Part shown: positions 34,041 to 46,400 of the stretch, one piece after another
Layout: each line of letters opens with the position of its first letter
Numbering within the stretch: the first letter of the stretch is position 1
Assembly: GCF_004193775.1 (NCBI RefSeq)
Contig: NC_041016.1
Coordinates: 42,023,522 to 42,087,521, forward strand
Direction of reading: 5' to 3'
Source of the DNA: Glycine soja
Lineage: Eukaryota > Streptophyta > Magnoliopsida > Fabales > Fabaceae
DNA: 64,000 bases
Notes under the pieces: model-generated
The model's database searches: none
What the model was told of the DNA's origin: nothing
The model's input: only the letters and a program-made list of their open reading frames with translations
Made by a program: the position numbers and the translations under genes

Positions 34041-35450
34041 GGGTGTGCTGCCTTTATTTTGTTTTCTACATGGGTACAGGTTCGTAACGACAGTGTTGAA
34101 GAATAAAGGCGTCATTTTTTTTGCTTTTTTTCCTAATTTCCTTTTTGAAAAAATTTATCTTCTGCCATTTTTGCTACAAGAGTTGTTGCTGATTTCTTTT
34201 TGTTTCTATTCTACTTTTTTTCGTTTATTTTTTTCAATATGATTCACAGAACAGTGTTAAAGAATAAATGTTCCCTTTTTATCTATTTTTTTTTCCGTTT
34301 TTTGTCTAATTTTTTGTGGTATGATTTTGTGGTTTGATTTTTGGGACAGTGCTAAAGGTGTTGAAGAATAAAGGTGTTATTTTTTCCCCTTTTTTTCCTA
34401 ATTTCCTTTTTAAAAAAAATTATCTTCTGTCATTTTTGCTACAAGAGTTGTTGTTGATTTCTTTTTTTTTTCTCTTCTATTCTTTTTCATTTTTTTAAAA
34501 AATGATCTTCTACCTTTTTTGTTACAAGAGTTGTTGCTGATTTTTTGCAACAATATGATTCACAGGATGGTGTTGATGAATAAAGGTTCCATTTTTATCT
34601 ATTTTTTGCCCGTTTCTTTTTGTCTAATTTTTTGTGGTATGATTTTGTATTGTTTGATTTTTGGGACAGGCTAACAACGGTGCTGAATGTGTTGAAGAAT
34701 AAAGGTGTCATTTTTACATTTTCCCCCTTTTTTTTGTTAAATTATCTTCTGCCATTTTTGCTGCAAGAGTTATTGCTGATTTATTTTTGCTACTAAAGTG
34801 ATAATGGCGATGCTAAAGACATTTTCAAGACAGAGTTGCTATATTTTTATGGTATCTCCATTTTTATGGTATCTGATTTTTGTGGTATTTTTTTAAATCA
34901 GTCATCAAAGTTGATACTTTCCCTTCTGAATGTTAACATCTATTATATATTTCCTTTGTTTTGTGTAGATGTTGTGAGCAATTTGCAGAACTGCAGCTAT
35001 GGGGTAAGGATGTGTGGGTAATTCTACCTAGTGCTTTTTTTGTTTAATTATTATTATTATTATTATCTAAATTTGTATTTTGATTTGATACTTTCCATCA
35101 AAAAACGTTTGAATGCCATAAATAAAATATATGGACCTGGAAGTAGATATCATAAAAATGTCTTCTTGAAATCATTTTTATTGTACCCATGTGATCAAAG
35201 ACATTTTCACGAAGTTGAAATATTTTTATGATACCAAGTGCTTTTTTTTTGTTACCAATTCATAAACAAAATTGAGTATATTCGGATTTTATCAGTTGTG
35301 ATTTTCTTTATTAAAATTCTATTTTTCTTGCAATTTTTATGATAGCCTTAAATTGTTTCTTATATCATTCAGTATTTCTGTTTTGATAGGATGGTGTGGT
35401 GAAGCTGCAAGCCTGCAACTGAGGAGGTGAAAAATAGTTACCATGTTCTG
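34041..35450 (+). repeat. Repeated AATAAAGG-exon-like segments in the Helitron
   Basis: GAAGAATAAAGGTGTCATTTTT-like sequence recurs near 34098, 34362 and 34691, with diverged forms near 34255 and 34570. It is often preceded by TTTGGGACAGGCTAAC, which resembles an intron end. A TTA microsatellite lies at 35049-35067. This looks like a captured gene segment duplicated several times; I cannot name the gene. Confidence 0.55.
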
Positions 35451-37739
35451 AGAAAAATAGAGTGATGATGACCCCATTTTGATTGATCGAGAAATTTTTA
35501 TGTTACTTTTTTTGACAATTTAAAGTTACAATTTAATCATTATGGTTTCCAGATAATGCATTTTATTGTTTACAATTTGCTGAAAAACATAAATTGAAAA
35601 CACATTTTTTATATTAGTTACACTGAGTTATTTAATATTAGTAATTTTATTTATTTCACTTTCGTATGAAAAAAAATTTTCCATTAAAAGTATGATATGA
35701 TCTTTTTGTTTTGATAATAACGAAGTTACGAAAATTGATTCTAGTATTATAAACCCGATTTATGAAGGAGAGGCACATATAGTGAAGAGTATTTTGTTTA
35801 TCACATTTTGTTCTTTCTCTATTTTAATTTATAGCAATTTCGGGATTTTGGAAGTAAAAGGAGCTTGCAAATTGATGGTTTTCTGAAATGCATTGGTTGC
35901 AATTTTAAAGATTTTTTCTCTACATTTTATGTTTAATGTCTCTATAAAATTGAAACTCATCATGCAAAATTTTAAAATTTCAAATTTTTAATTTGATTTA
36001 TGATATCATTAAGGTTAATATATAATACTTTAACTGATATTATTAATTTATTTATTCAATTATTAACATGTAATCAATTAATATTTATTTAATTTATTCA
36101 ATGTTGGTGCTAATAGTAATAGTAAACATATTATTGTCATTATTACATTTGATTTATTATATAATCAAATTCAATATAATGATATGTTACTATGAATACA
36201 AAAAATTAATTGTATTTATTATTTATTATTTGGAATCAATCAAAATTAAAACATGCGGTTATCACATGTCATCTTCCCTTTTAAAAATTATTTCGATTAA
36301 TTACAAATTATCTGGAATCAATCAAATTTTTTGAAACAATCAAAATTGAATCACAATATATTTTTGAATCAATCAAATTCATATTTTAAAGTATATACAT
36401 TTTATACAACTGCAAATCAAACACAAAGTTAGAAAAATTTATAAAAACCATTAACAGGTACTTCACAATCATTTTTAAATATTTTGTTCAAATATGGGAA
36501 TAATCATAACCTTCAAATTAATTATCATATTCTGTTAGTATAGGAAAATACTCATAATTTAGCCGTTGAATTATTCCTAATATACTATCAATTTAAACAT
36601 TACAAAATCAAAATTATTTGGAATTAATCAAAATTGAATCATTGTATATTTTGAATCAAACATATTCTTTGGATTAACTAATTACGATTTAATTAATTGC
36701 ATGATTAATATGAGGTTATCACATGTCATCTTCCCATTTGAATTAATTTTGTATATGCTAAATTAATTGAATCGCTATTTGGAAAGTCACTAGAAGCTGT
36801 TATTTTTTTTCCTAACATATATACACGCTGACCACAATGATTCTATTTTAGTACATAATAAAATGATATTGCATCGTTGTTATCTTTTTTTTTTTCATAT
36901 ATACACGCTGATCCCAATGGTTCAATTTTAATATATAATAAAATAATATTTCGTTATACTGAGTCATTAATGCTTTGTACTCTCAAAATATACACATTTT
37001 TTATATTAGTTATGAAGCACAATTTGAATTACTAATTTGAAAAAATCTTTTGGTATGTACTTAACAATCAATTTTAAATATTCTATCTTTTTTGGTCTAT
37101 TTTTATAGTGTCCAGGCTAAAAATATTATTAATATCTTTATTTATACTAAAAATGTTGTATTTTTTATATGTATCTTTACTTATTAATTATCATTTTTTC
37201 TACATACTTATTATTCATTTATTCATGTATTAGGTGTGTCTTTCCTGTGAACATTTGTTCAAGTGTATGGGAGAGTATTAGAAAGGTGATTTATAAATAA
37301 TTAAAAAACATTTAAGGAATCTCAATGTTTTCTTCATGCAACAAGAATTGCTTTCTTTAATGTATGGTAGAGGGGATTCAATAAAAAAAGGAGACAAAGA
37401 AAAAAACATAGCCAACACTTTAAATGCACGGGCTAACAGCCAACACTTATATTTATCTCATATCTTTTTTCTGCATCTTGGTGTTTCATGCCTTAGTGTT
37501 TTCATGTTTCATGACTTAGTGAGGTTTATATTATCCAATCATGTAATTGTTTGATTCACATATTTTAATTTTTCATCCTTTCTTTTATTCCTAACAATAT
37601 CAAACAATGTATAATATTAACATGTTACCTTAAAATCAAACTTTATTACCTTCATGTAGTTTGACATTAACTATTCCAACTTTCTAATACTCAAATTGGA
37701 GTACCAAACCTTTTTTCTTTTTTAATTAAAAAAAACTGT
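35451..37739. other. AT-rich Helitron interior, no gene recognised
   Basis: Very AT-rich sequence. One duplicated segment is visible: ATATACACGCTGACCACAATG (about 36820) and ATATACACGCTGATCCCAATG (about 36900). No coding signal was found. Confidence 0.45.
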
Positions 37740-37960
37740 CTTCTCTATGCAGAGCTTTGGTTTTTTTTTTTTTTTCACGGGAATTTTTTCCCTTATAAAC
37801 AAGGCATTGACTGTCTGTTTAAGCTCATTGCGATACGCGACAGACCTTTTTTTTTATATAAAAAAAACTTTGTCTTCTTTATGTAGAGCTTTGGTTTTTT
37901 TCCCACGGGAATTTTTTTCCCGCAGACAGAAGGTCCCTGCTGTGTATCGGCATGGTGCGT
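37740..37960 (+). repeat. ~120-bp tandem duplication in the Helitron
   Basis: TCTTCTCTATGCAGAGCTTTGG plus a T-run plus CACGGGAATTTTTT (37739-37790) repeats at 37872-37920 as TCTTTATGTAGAGCTTTGG and CACGGGAATTTTTTT. The 37980-38060 region also has GTGCCACAATTAATGCAC twice. Confidence 0.6.
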
Positions 37961-38089
37961 CGATAATTGTGCCACAATTAATGCACAATAGGTAGAAATG
38001 ACCGGAATGAAAATAAAATAAGGAAATACACGTATTTGGTGTGGTGATAACTGTGCCACAATTAATGCACGAAGAAACGACGAAAAATG

Positions 38090-40952
38090 AAAAAAATGGA
38101 AATAGGAAGGGAAGGGAAGAAGCTTTTTGTAGTGCGAGAAATGAAGGGAAATAAAAAAATATTTCAAATTGTATGACCATTCTTTTCGGTGTTGATACAG
38201 TTTCTTCCAGCAGCGGCTTCAAAATTTGTATATGGTTCCAAAAAATATATTACGCTTCATCGGCGACTAGGAAAATGCACCCAACGGCAGGTCACCATCC
38301 ACGATGGTGTGCCATCAATTGCTGACCCATGGTTCCAGTATCTTGATAAAAAAAAAAATTGATGGTCGGAGATGAAGTTGTCTTCTACTTACGGTTTTAT
38401 GACCATACATGGGAGCTTTTGATCAAAATATAAATTGAATGGGAGGAGGAGGACATCCACCTTGAAGATTGACTTCTTTTCATCTGCATGGAATTGTGAT
38501 AGCAAATTTACTAAAATTAAACTTGGATTGAAGCAACATTAACTACCTCCTCATATATTTATATACGTTTGATTTTAAAATATACCAGTTTCGTGATTTA
38601 AAATTTGTTCTTAATAAGCATATGAGTCTTTTGTTCACATAATATTTATACCACTAATAGTTAAGTTCCAACCTGTGCATCAGCCCGGAATGGAAATAGG
38701 AAGGGGAGGGGGAGGGGGGGGGGGAGAAGCTTTTTGCAGTGCGAGAAATGAAGGGAAATGAAAAAATTGTTCAAATTGTATGACCATTCTTTTTGGTGTT
38801 GATATAGTTTCTTCCAGCAACGGCTTCCAGATTTGTATATGGTTTCAAAAAATATATTATGCTTCAGTGAGGCCTAGGAAAACGCACCCAATGGTAGGTC
38901 CCCATCCACGATGGTGTTCCATCAATTGCTGACTCATGGTTCCAGTACCTTCATGAAAAAAAATTGATGGCCGGAGATGAGGTTGTCTTCTACTTCCGGT
39001 TTGATGACCATGCATGAGAGTTTTTGATCAGGAAAGATATCGAATGGGACGAGGAGGACATCCACCTTGACGACTGACTTCTCTTCAATGAACAAATTTA
39101 TTTTGTATTTTTAAACAAACAAACTTAAATACCTTATGATATTGAACAATCTTTTCTTTTCTTATCATCCAACAACGTTAGTATTTTTATCCCTCTGACA
39201 ATATCATTTTTTAACCTGCACTGCCCGTCACGTTATTTACATGGAATCATGATAACAATGTTTGACATGCATATCCAACAATATATTAATTACCTCCTTA
39301 CATAATTTACAATTTGTTCTTAATAAGCAATTGATATATCCTCTGTTGTAATTACAATCACCAATTACTCAATCTTTTTAAAAAAACTATCTACACAATA
39401 TTTATACCACTTACAGTAAGATGTCAGCCCGGGCGTCCGCACAGGTCCAGGAGGAGTAAACATATTGAAACAAGAAAAGATTAGAAGTGTTCAATTGAAT
39501 TTAACTCTGAAGACAAAAAGAAGTAAAGGGAAAGGAATATGAAAACTACAAGTAGGGTGCCTTCTAGCATGGGAAAGGGGCATAGGTCCTCCACCGTGGG
39601 AAACTTTTCTCAGCCTTTGGATTTATCTGCTACTCAATGGATCGCCTTCTTATCTTGGTCTCAACAATAGAAAAGCACTCTTTGCAAAATTTTAGTTGTA
39701 TTCTATCAACACAAACATCGAAAAGAAGATGACAAATGTGGCCTAAAAATAGTCCCTCTCTCTCTCTCTCTCTCACTCTTAACAATAACTTTCTTACCCC
39801 TATGAATGGAAGGAGATGAAGTTGTCTTCTACTTCCGATTTTATGACCATGAATGGAAGCTTTTGATCAGAAAAGAAGTTGAATGGGAGGAGGAGGACAT
39901 CCACCTTGAAGGCTGACTTCTTTTCATCTGCATGGAATCATGATAACAAATTTACTAAAATTAAACTTGGATTGAAGCAACATTAACTACCTCCTCATAT
40001 ATTCATATACATTTGATTTTAAATTTATCAATTTCGTGATTTAAATTTTGTTCTTCATAAAGCATTTGAGTCTTTTGTTCACATAATATGTATACCACTA
40101 ACAATAAAGTTCCAACCTATGCATCAGCCTGGAATGGAAATAGGAAGGGGAGGGGGGGGGGGGGGAGAAGCTTTTTGCAGTGCGAGAAATGAAGGGAAAT
40201 GAAAAAATTGTTCAAATTGTATGACTATTCTTTTCGGTGTTGATACAGTTTCTTCCAGCACCGACTTTCAAATTTGTATATGGTTCCAAAAAATATATTA
40301 CGCTTCAGCAACCACGATGGTGTGCCATCTATTGCAGACCCATGGTTCCAGTACCTTCATGAAAAAAAATTGATGGTCGGAGATGAGGTTGTCTTCTACT
40401 TCCAGTTTGATGACCATGCATGGGAGCTTTGGATCAGGAAAGATATTGAATGGGACGAGGATGACATCCACCTTGACAACTGTCTTCTCTTCAATGAACA
40501 AATTTATTTTGTATTTTTAAACAAACAAACTTAAATATCTTACGGTATTGAACAATCTTTTCTTTTGTTATCATCCAACAATGTTAGTATTTTTATCCCT
40601 CTCACAATATCATCTTAAAACCCGCACTGCTTGCCACATTATTTACATGGAATCATGATAACAACGTTTGACATGCGTATCCAACAATATATTAACTACC
40701 TCCTTACATAATTTACAATTTGTTCTTAATAAACATCTGATATATCCTCGATCTATTGTAATTACAATCACCAATTACTCATTCCTTTAAAAAAACTATC
40801 TACACAATATTTATACCACTTACATGTTTCTGACACAATCAACTCTTTTTACAAACAATCTTTATGTTATATACAAACAACACCCTGATCAATAGTATTT
40901 ATGTCACTTACAGTAAAATACTGACCCGTGCATCGCACAGACTCTCCACTAG
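38090..40952 (+). repeat. Four tandem modules, each with a B3-like gene fragment and Helitron-end-like tail
   Basis: Modules lie at about 38090-38690, 38690-39440, 39806-40130 (partial) and 40131-40952. Full modules start with a G-rich tract and AGAAGCTTTTTGCAGTGCGAG, then CGGTGTTGATACAGTTTCTT, then the B3-like coding piece (GGAGATGAGGTTGTCTTCTA). They end with a tail containing TTTATACCACT and a GTGCATC/GGGCGTCCGC hairpin-like sequence resembling the element's 3' end. A 360-bp insert with a CT microsatellite (39751-39774) separates modules 2 and 3. Confidence 0.75.
40274..40534 (+). pseudogene. Captured B3-like domain fragment (best-preserved copy)
   Basis: An 86-residue frame in module 4 reads PWFQYLHEKKLMVGDEVVFY and then FDDHAWELWIRKDIEWDED. 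W..Y....L..GD.V.FYF is the style of the C-terminal half of a plant B3 DNA-binding domain, but this call is by eye and moderate. Copies in modules 1 (about 38310-38480) and 2 (about 38910-39085) have stops (for example DHA-stop-EF in module 2), and module 3 retains only the GDEVVFYFR part. With no promoter, start context or full domain, I treat it as a captured gene fragment rather than a gene. Confidence 0.5.
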
Positions 40953-41720
40953 TTATATATGAAACTTAACATATATAGAATCCAATATCTTAGATCTTAA
41001 CACCTGTCTCCTAAAAGCCTATCATGCAGGATTAAGAACTGTGTGACTATCGACAGTATAACATGAAACATTTAGAAACATCAATATAGTTTCAAATGTA
41101 TAGGATAGTAATTAGAAGTCAGAGTCTACTTTTATGATCAGAATTTTGAATAAATGAGACATCGTATCAATTAGGTTTAGACAATTGAAGCATTTCCAAT
41201 CCCAGAATTTTTAAGGAACATTTCTTTTATTTTGTAGTATCATTTGTCATCATGGCATGTGGTTGATTTCTATTTCCTATTTTCTCATACTACTGCATTT
41301 GCACATTCTACAATGTTATTTAGTGCACTATACTTCCAATGTGCTGTCACCATACTAGTTGCTAGTGAACCCTTATAAGAACTTCCGGTCCACATATCAA
41401 ATGCAGGGGGCAGGGACCTGAAAAATATAATTGCTGAATGCAGGGAACTACTTCCATCTGACTACAAGAGTGAAGGATCACAATCTGGAGTTTAGAAGTA
41501 CCTAAATTTAAAATACCATACCACCAATTGACAAAGTACAACAACAAAATTTTTATCCCACCAGCTGAGGTCAACTACACAGATTGAACAACGTTATTGG
41601 GCTCGGTTATAAACCAAATCATGAGGGATATTATTCACAATAAAGTCCCTACCAATTGACTTAGTAACTGTACAAAAATTCAAAATATATTATTTAAAAT
41701 AGAGTTTCAATTCTCATTAA
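40953..41720. other. MED15-like last-intron sequence, right of the Helitron
   Basis: AT-rich; no exon was found in either strand. Together with 32078-32523 it would have formed part of the intron before the Helitron inserted. Confidence 0.5.
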
Positions 41721-41725
41721 AATAT

Positions 41726-42004
41726 TGTTGGAAGGTTCCAGATCGCTTGTCTTCATTCTTGAGATGTAGTCCATATATTTATTGAAAAATTTCATTTAAT
41801 GTCAATTTATTTTAAAATAAAATCTAACATGGTATAAGAGAGCTTATAACCTACCTTGGTAAATTTTCTATTTTGGTAGGCTCATCTGTTCTAGCAAGCA
41901 TCTAGGAGAGTTGGAAGGTCCCACATCACACCTACTTAATTCTTGGGGAGAAGCTTATCTATCTATTGATTTAATGTCAATTGGTTTTCAGATGAAATCT
42001 AACA
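41726..42004 (+). mobile_element. TRIM (miniature LTR retrotransposon), 279 bp
   Basis: Two ~100-bp LTRs flank a ~78-bp interior. LTR1 (41726-41830) begins TGTTGGAAGGTTCC and ends AAATCTAACA. LTR2 (41909-42004) begins with AG for TG, then TTGGAAGGTCCC, and ends AAATCTAACA. Right after LTR1, TGGTATAAGAGAGC matches an initiator tRNA-Met primer-binding site. TCTAGGAGAG before LTR2 is a short polypurine tract. The 5-bp duplication AATAT is perfect (41721-41725 and 42005-42009). There is no coding capacity, as expected for a TRIM. Confidence 0.88.
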
Positions 42005-42009
42005 AATAT

Positions 42010-43077
42010 AAGTGTATGATACTAAAATAAATTACAAAATGATTAGACAACTATACTACTGAATTTGGAATGGTAAGTTTCACAATCAAAGGTTAATCCT
42101 CACAAGGACATTGAAATTATAACTTTCAAAGACGATGACCAAGCTGGAGTTCAACCATTATAATAAATTTGACTATAAGTTTGGTTATTGTGTTATGGTC
42201 TTCAGGATAATCTTTTATCAGACTTAAAGGCCAAAGTTTGAATTTAGAGGCTTGATCATTTTTCAAATTATAAACATTTTTGCGGGGCCATGAAATACAG
42301 ATACTTCTTCTGAAAGATTTACTCTATTGTTAAGACTTTTCTAACGTTAGAGTGCTGAGCCTCTTTAATTTCATAGGTGATTATGGAGTAAATAGATAAT
42401 AAGGGAGCTTCTAAAAAAGTTATGGTGCTTAAATGGATTTTAACTTACGTGTTTTATTCAATTTACATCCTTGATTCATTTAATTTTCTTCTACTATAAG
42501 TGTTTGTTTAAAGGTTTAACCAAACTAGCTCTTGAATAAATACCAAATCTACGCAAACCTCCCATACAGACCTATGCCAACCTCCAATGAACTTTATAAA
42601 TTGTTACAAACCTCCTCCTTGATAAAGGTTCATGTAAATTTCAAAGTAATAAAGATAAAATGAAGGAAAGGTGAAAATAATTTAATTTTTGAGATAATTC
42701 TATTCCAATTATTCGTATAGGCTTAGAAGACAGGTGCCAAAATCATTGATTTTTTCAACTCAATATAGTGGATAGAGAATGAATATTTCACATTTTTGTT
42801 ATCTAGACGAGATGAATATCTGTAAAAAAAAAATGTAGTTATATTATGCTGATAAATGCAAGGCTTAGGAAATAGACATCAAAATCATTAATGAATTATG
42901 ATTTAATAAAGTAAAAACTGTGATTTTAAGTTTTTGGTTATTAAATAATATTCTTATTGCCTCTTTTTTGGCCAATCAAATAGTTCCTTAGTTACAAACT
43001 TGACTACATTACTACTCAAAATTAGATGAATAATTGCATAAAAGTATAAATAAAAGAGAACCATCATAATCTCTAAC
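42010..43077. other. MED15-like intron sequence left of the split exon
   Basis: It begins, on the minus strand, with the donor GTTAGAGATTATG at 43077. It is AT-rich, with no exon recognised. Confidence 0.5.
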
Positions 43078-43086
43078 CTGACTTCC

Positions 43087-43368
43087 TATTAACCATCCTA
43101 ACTAACTAAGTTTGTTAGTTGTTAGTTATCTAACTAACTAAGTTTGTTATAATTAGTTAGAGGTTAGTTAGAGGTGGTTAGTTTTCTGTTATGGTAGTTA
43201 TAGAGTGTATATAAGTAATGAAAGATACTTTGTATGATACTCTTGTAATAATAATTCTGAACCATTTTTCTATGATCAAATATTCTTTCTATTCCAATAA
43301 TTTTCTTCACAAGCTAGCTCTTCTTCTTCATTTGAGTTCGTCCATGACATTCCTTTACATCTTTAATA
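43087..43368 (+). repeat. 5' LTR of the Copia element
   Basis: It contains ACTAACTAAGTTTGTTAG repeats near the start. A likely TATA signal (GTGTATATAAGTAATG, about 43208) would drive transcription of the element. Confidence 0.9.
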
Positions 43369-43385
43369 TGATATCAGTGCTCTTC
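43369..43385 (+). other. Primer-binding site (initiator tRNA-Met type)
   Basis: TGATATCAGTGCTC immediately follows the 5' LTR. It differs from TGGTATCAGAGC at two positions over the core. Confidence 0.8.
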
Positions 43386-43452
43386 AATTGAAGAACTCTG
43401 CTGCGCTATATCCTTCCTCTTTCTCTTGTTTGTACTCTCTTGATTCTTCAAG

Positions 43453-46400
43453 ATGAATGAAGAACAAGATGAATCTCTCAGTGTTCATAGCCCTTACTAC
43501 TTGCACCCTAGTGAAAATCCAGCAATCACATTAGTTTCGCCTCTTCTGGATCCAACAAATTACAATTCTTGGAGCAGATAAGCTCTCACGACCTTGAGTG
43601 CAAAGAATAAAGTGGAAATTTTTTATGGTTCCCTTCCTCGACCAACCTCGAATCATAGATTGTACACAACTTGGAAAAGAGCAAATAACATGGTGGTTTC
43701 GTGGCTTGTACACTTAGTTGCAACTTCCATTCGTCAAAGCATCTTATGGATGGACAACGCGGTTGATATCTGGAAAGATTTGAAAGCCCGATACTCATAA
43801 GGTGATTTGCTTCAAATTTCTAATTTACAACATAAATTAGCTTTAATTAAACAAGGAGACATGAATATTACTGATTATTTTACAAAGCTAAGAACAATTT
43901 GGGATGAGCTTGAGAGTTATCAACCCGATCCTGTGTGTACGTGTGCTTCTAAATGTGGCTGTGATGCTCTTGTTAAAGTAAAGAAAAGGAAAGATCAAGA
44001 TAGAATAATGGAGTTTATGCGTGGTCTCAATGATCAATACAATCATGTTAGATCAAACATACTCATGATGGATCCCTTGCCATCGATTAACAAAGCCTTC
44101 TCTTATATGGCACAACAAGAAAGGCAATTTGCAAGTTCTGATGCACTTGGCAATCTAAGTTTAGTTAATGCTGCTGCTAATAAAAGATTATCTAATTCTT
44201 GCAGCTATTGTGGTAGAGACAATCACATAGTAGAAACTTGTTATAAGAAAAATGGTTTTCCACCTAACTTTTTCTCCAATAGAGGAGGTGGAGGTAGAGG
44301 TTTTGGTAGAGGGGGGATAGGAGGCAAAAGCACCAATGGTAAAGTTTGCACCCACTGTGGTATCACTAATCATACAGTGGATGAGTGCTATAAGAAGCAT
44401 TGTTAACCACCTGGTCACAAGTTCTATAAACCTCAAGGAGCTTTAATTAATAACACTGTTAAGGAAGAAGAAAATGTTTCAAGTTCAGAGACTAGTGATC
44501 ATGGCCAAGACATTAAAATCACTCAGCAACAGTATCAAGCACTTATGTCTTTGCTGGCTGCCAACCATAATAGTTCTCATGGATCACAGGTTAACCAGAT
44601 TGGTACAAGTTATGATCATACATCAGCCATAGGTAATACACTATCCTTTGTTTGCAATATTCACAAGTTTGAAGCTGCAACATGGATTTTGGACTCTGGT
44701 GCTACAGATCATGTTGCATCCTCATTGACTTATTATTCTACATATAGAGAAATAAATCCCATAATAGTTCACCTGCCTACTGGTCAACAAGTCATAGCCA
44801 CACACTCTGGAACAATCAAATTTACTGACTTTTTACACTTAGAAGATGTGCTATACTTACCATCTTTTAATTTCAATTTAATCTCTATATCAAAATTGGT
44901 TTCTACATTGAATTGCAAGTTAACCTTCCTTCCTAATTCATGTTTGATTCAGGATATAAGCAGCTAGAGGATGATTGGTACAATTGATGTAGTGGAAGGT
45001 TTGTGCAAGCTTAGAATACTTGTTGCCAATTCAGTTCCCAAGGCTAACAACAATTTCATTTCTATTAAATCTGTGTTGTCTTGTAATAAAGAAGTCATTG
45101 ATATTTGGCATTTCCGTTTGGGTCATCCTTCATATGATAGGATGCAATTGTTGAAACAAACTTATCCTATGTTGACTTGTGATAAAACCTTTGTTTGTGA
45201 TACTTGCCATAAAGCAAAACAGAGAAAACTTCCATTTCCCAATAGTGACTCCTATGCTTCTAGTCCTTTCTCTTTGATACATGTAGATATTTGGGGTCCT
45301 TGTACCACAACTACTTTGAATGGACATAAGTATTTTCTTACAATTATGGATGATCATACTAGATTTGTTTGGATTTTTATAATGACTTCAAAAGCTCAGA
45401 CTCAAACTCATTTACAAGCCTTTGTTTCCTATGTTGAGAGGCAATTTAATACAAAAGTGAAAGCTATTCGATCAGATAATGGTGCAAAGTTTATCATGAA
45501 ATAGTTTTATCATAATACTGGTATCATACACCAGACTTCCTATGTTGAAACCCCACAGCAAAATGGAATTGTGGAGAGAAAACATCAGCATTTATTAAAC
45601 GTTACTCGAGCCCTTCTTTTTCAGTCCAAGTTACCACCAATTTTTTGGTCTTTTGCTTTACAACATGTTGTTTTACTTATCAATTGTTTGCCAACTCCAT
45701 TTCTTAATAATATGTCTACTTTTAAAAAATTATATGGCACTGCATATGACATTTCTTCTTTAAAAGTCTTTGGTTGCTTATGCTACACCAGCACTCTCAT
45801 TAATAACAGGAAAAAGCTTGATCCTAGAGCCTCTACTTCTATTTTCTTGGGCTTTAAGCCTCACACTAAAGGGTATATTACCTTTGATATTTCCTCTAGA
45901 GCCATAATGGTATCTAGACATGTCATTTTTTATGAAGATTGTTTCCCTTATGCCTCTCCTAGTGCCTCTCAATCTTTTCCCACTTTCCTTGTACATTCCT
46001 ATCCTACCATTTATGACCATGGTAAAGATTTGGTTTTTTCTTCACCTTCTTCACACTCTACTATCCTTGATAATTCTCAATTTAACATTTCTATTGATCA
46101 TTCACAATTGGATTCCTCAAACACTTCTTCTGATCCATCAAATTCACCAATTACTGTTCCTCTTAGAAGATATAATAGGAATAGAACCAGACCAAATAAG
46201 TTTCAAGACTTTCACGCTACATTCACATCAGCTGTTACTGGTCAATCCTCAGGTACTCGTTATCCTTTAGCTTCTATTCTATCTTACAAAAATTTGTCTC
46301 CTACATACCGCAGTTTTATTATGGCTACATCCTCAGAGACAGAACCTAAGTCATTTAAAGAAGCTTCCCAATTAGACAAATGGAACAAAGCAATGAATGC

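Larger units (their letters stand above)
32524..40952 (+). mobile_element. Putative non-autonomous Helitron, ~8.4 kb
   Basis: The 5' end TCTCTATCTATTATAC follows an A (32523). The 3' end is CACTAG at 40952 followed by T, preceded 11 bp earlier by the GC-rich hairpin CCCGTGCATCGCACAG. TC start, CTRR end, terminal hairpin and A/T flanks are the Helitron hallmarks, and no target duplication is expected. No Rep/helicase frame is present, so it is non-autonomous. Its interior is made of multiplied segments: ~264-bp tandem repeats, repeated GAAGAATAAAGG-type exonic pieces, and four B3-like modules. It sits in the last intron of the MED15-like gene. The 5' end is less certain than the 3' end because this start signal is short. 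Confidence 0.65.

Noticed and set aside
37747..38222. Frames of 82-124 codons on both strands near 38 kb
   Set aside because: They overlap in several phases, are Phe/Lys-rich from T and A runs, and fall in a tandem duplication within the Helitron.
40274..40534. B3-like frame as a functional host gene
   Set aside because: It covers only part of a domain, sits in one of four tandem modules inside a Helitron, and its sister copies are broken.
45920..46270. 116-codon frame inside the Copia element
   Set aside because: It is an out-of-phase frame over the integrase C-terminal region; the real frame there is gag-pol.
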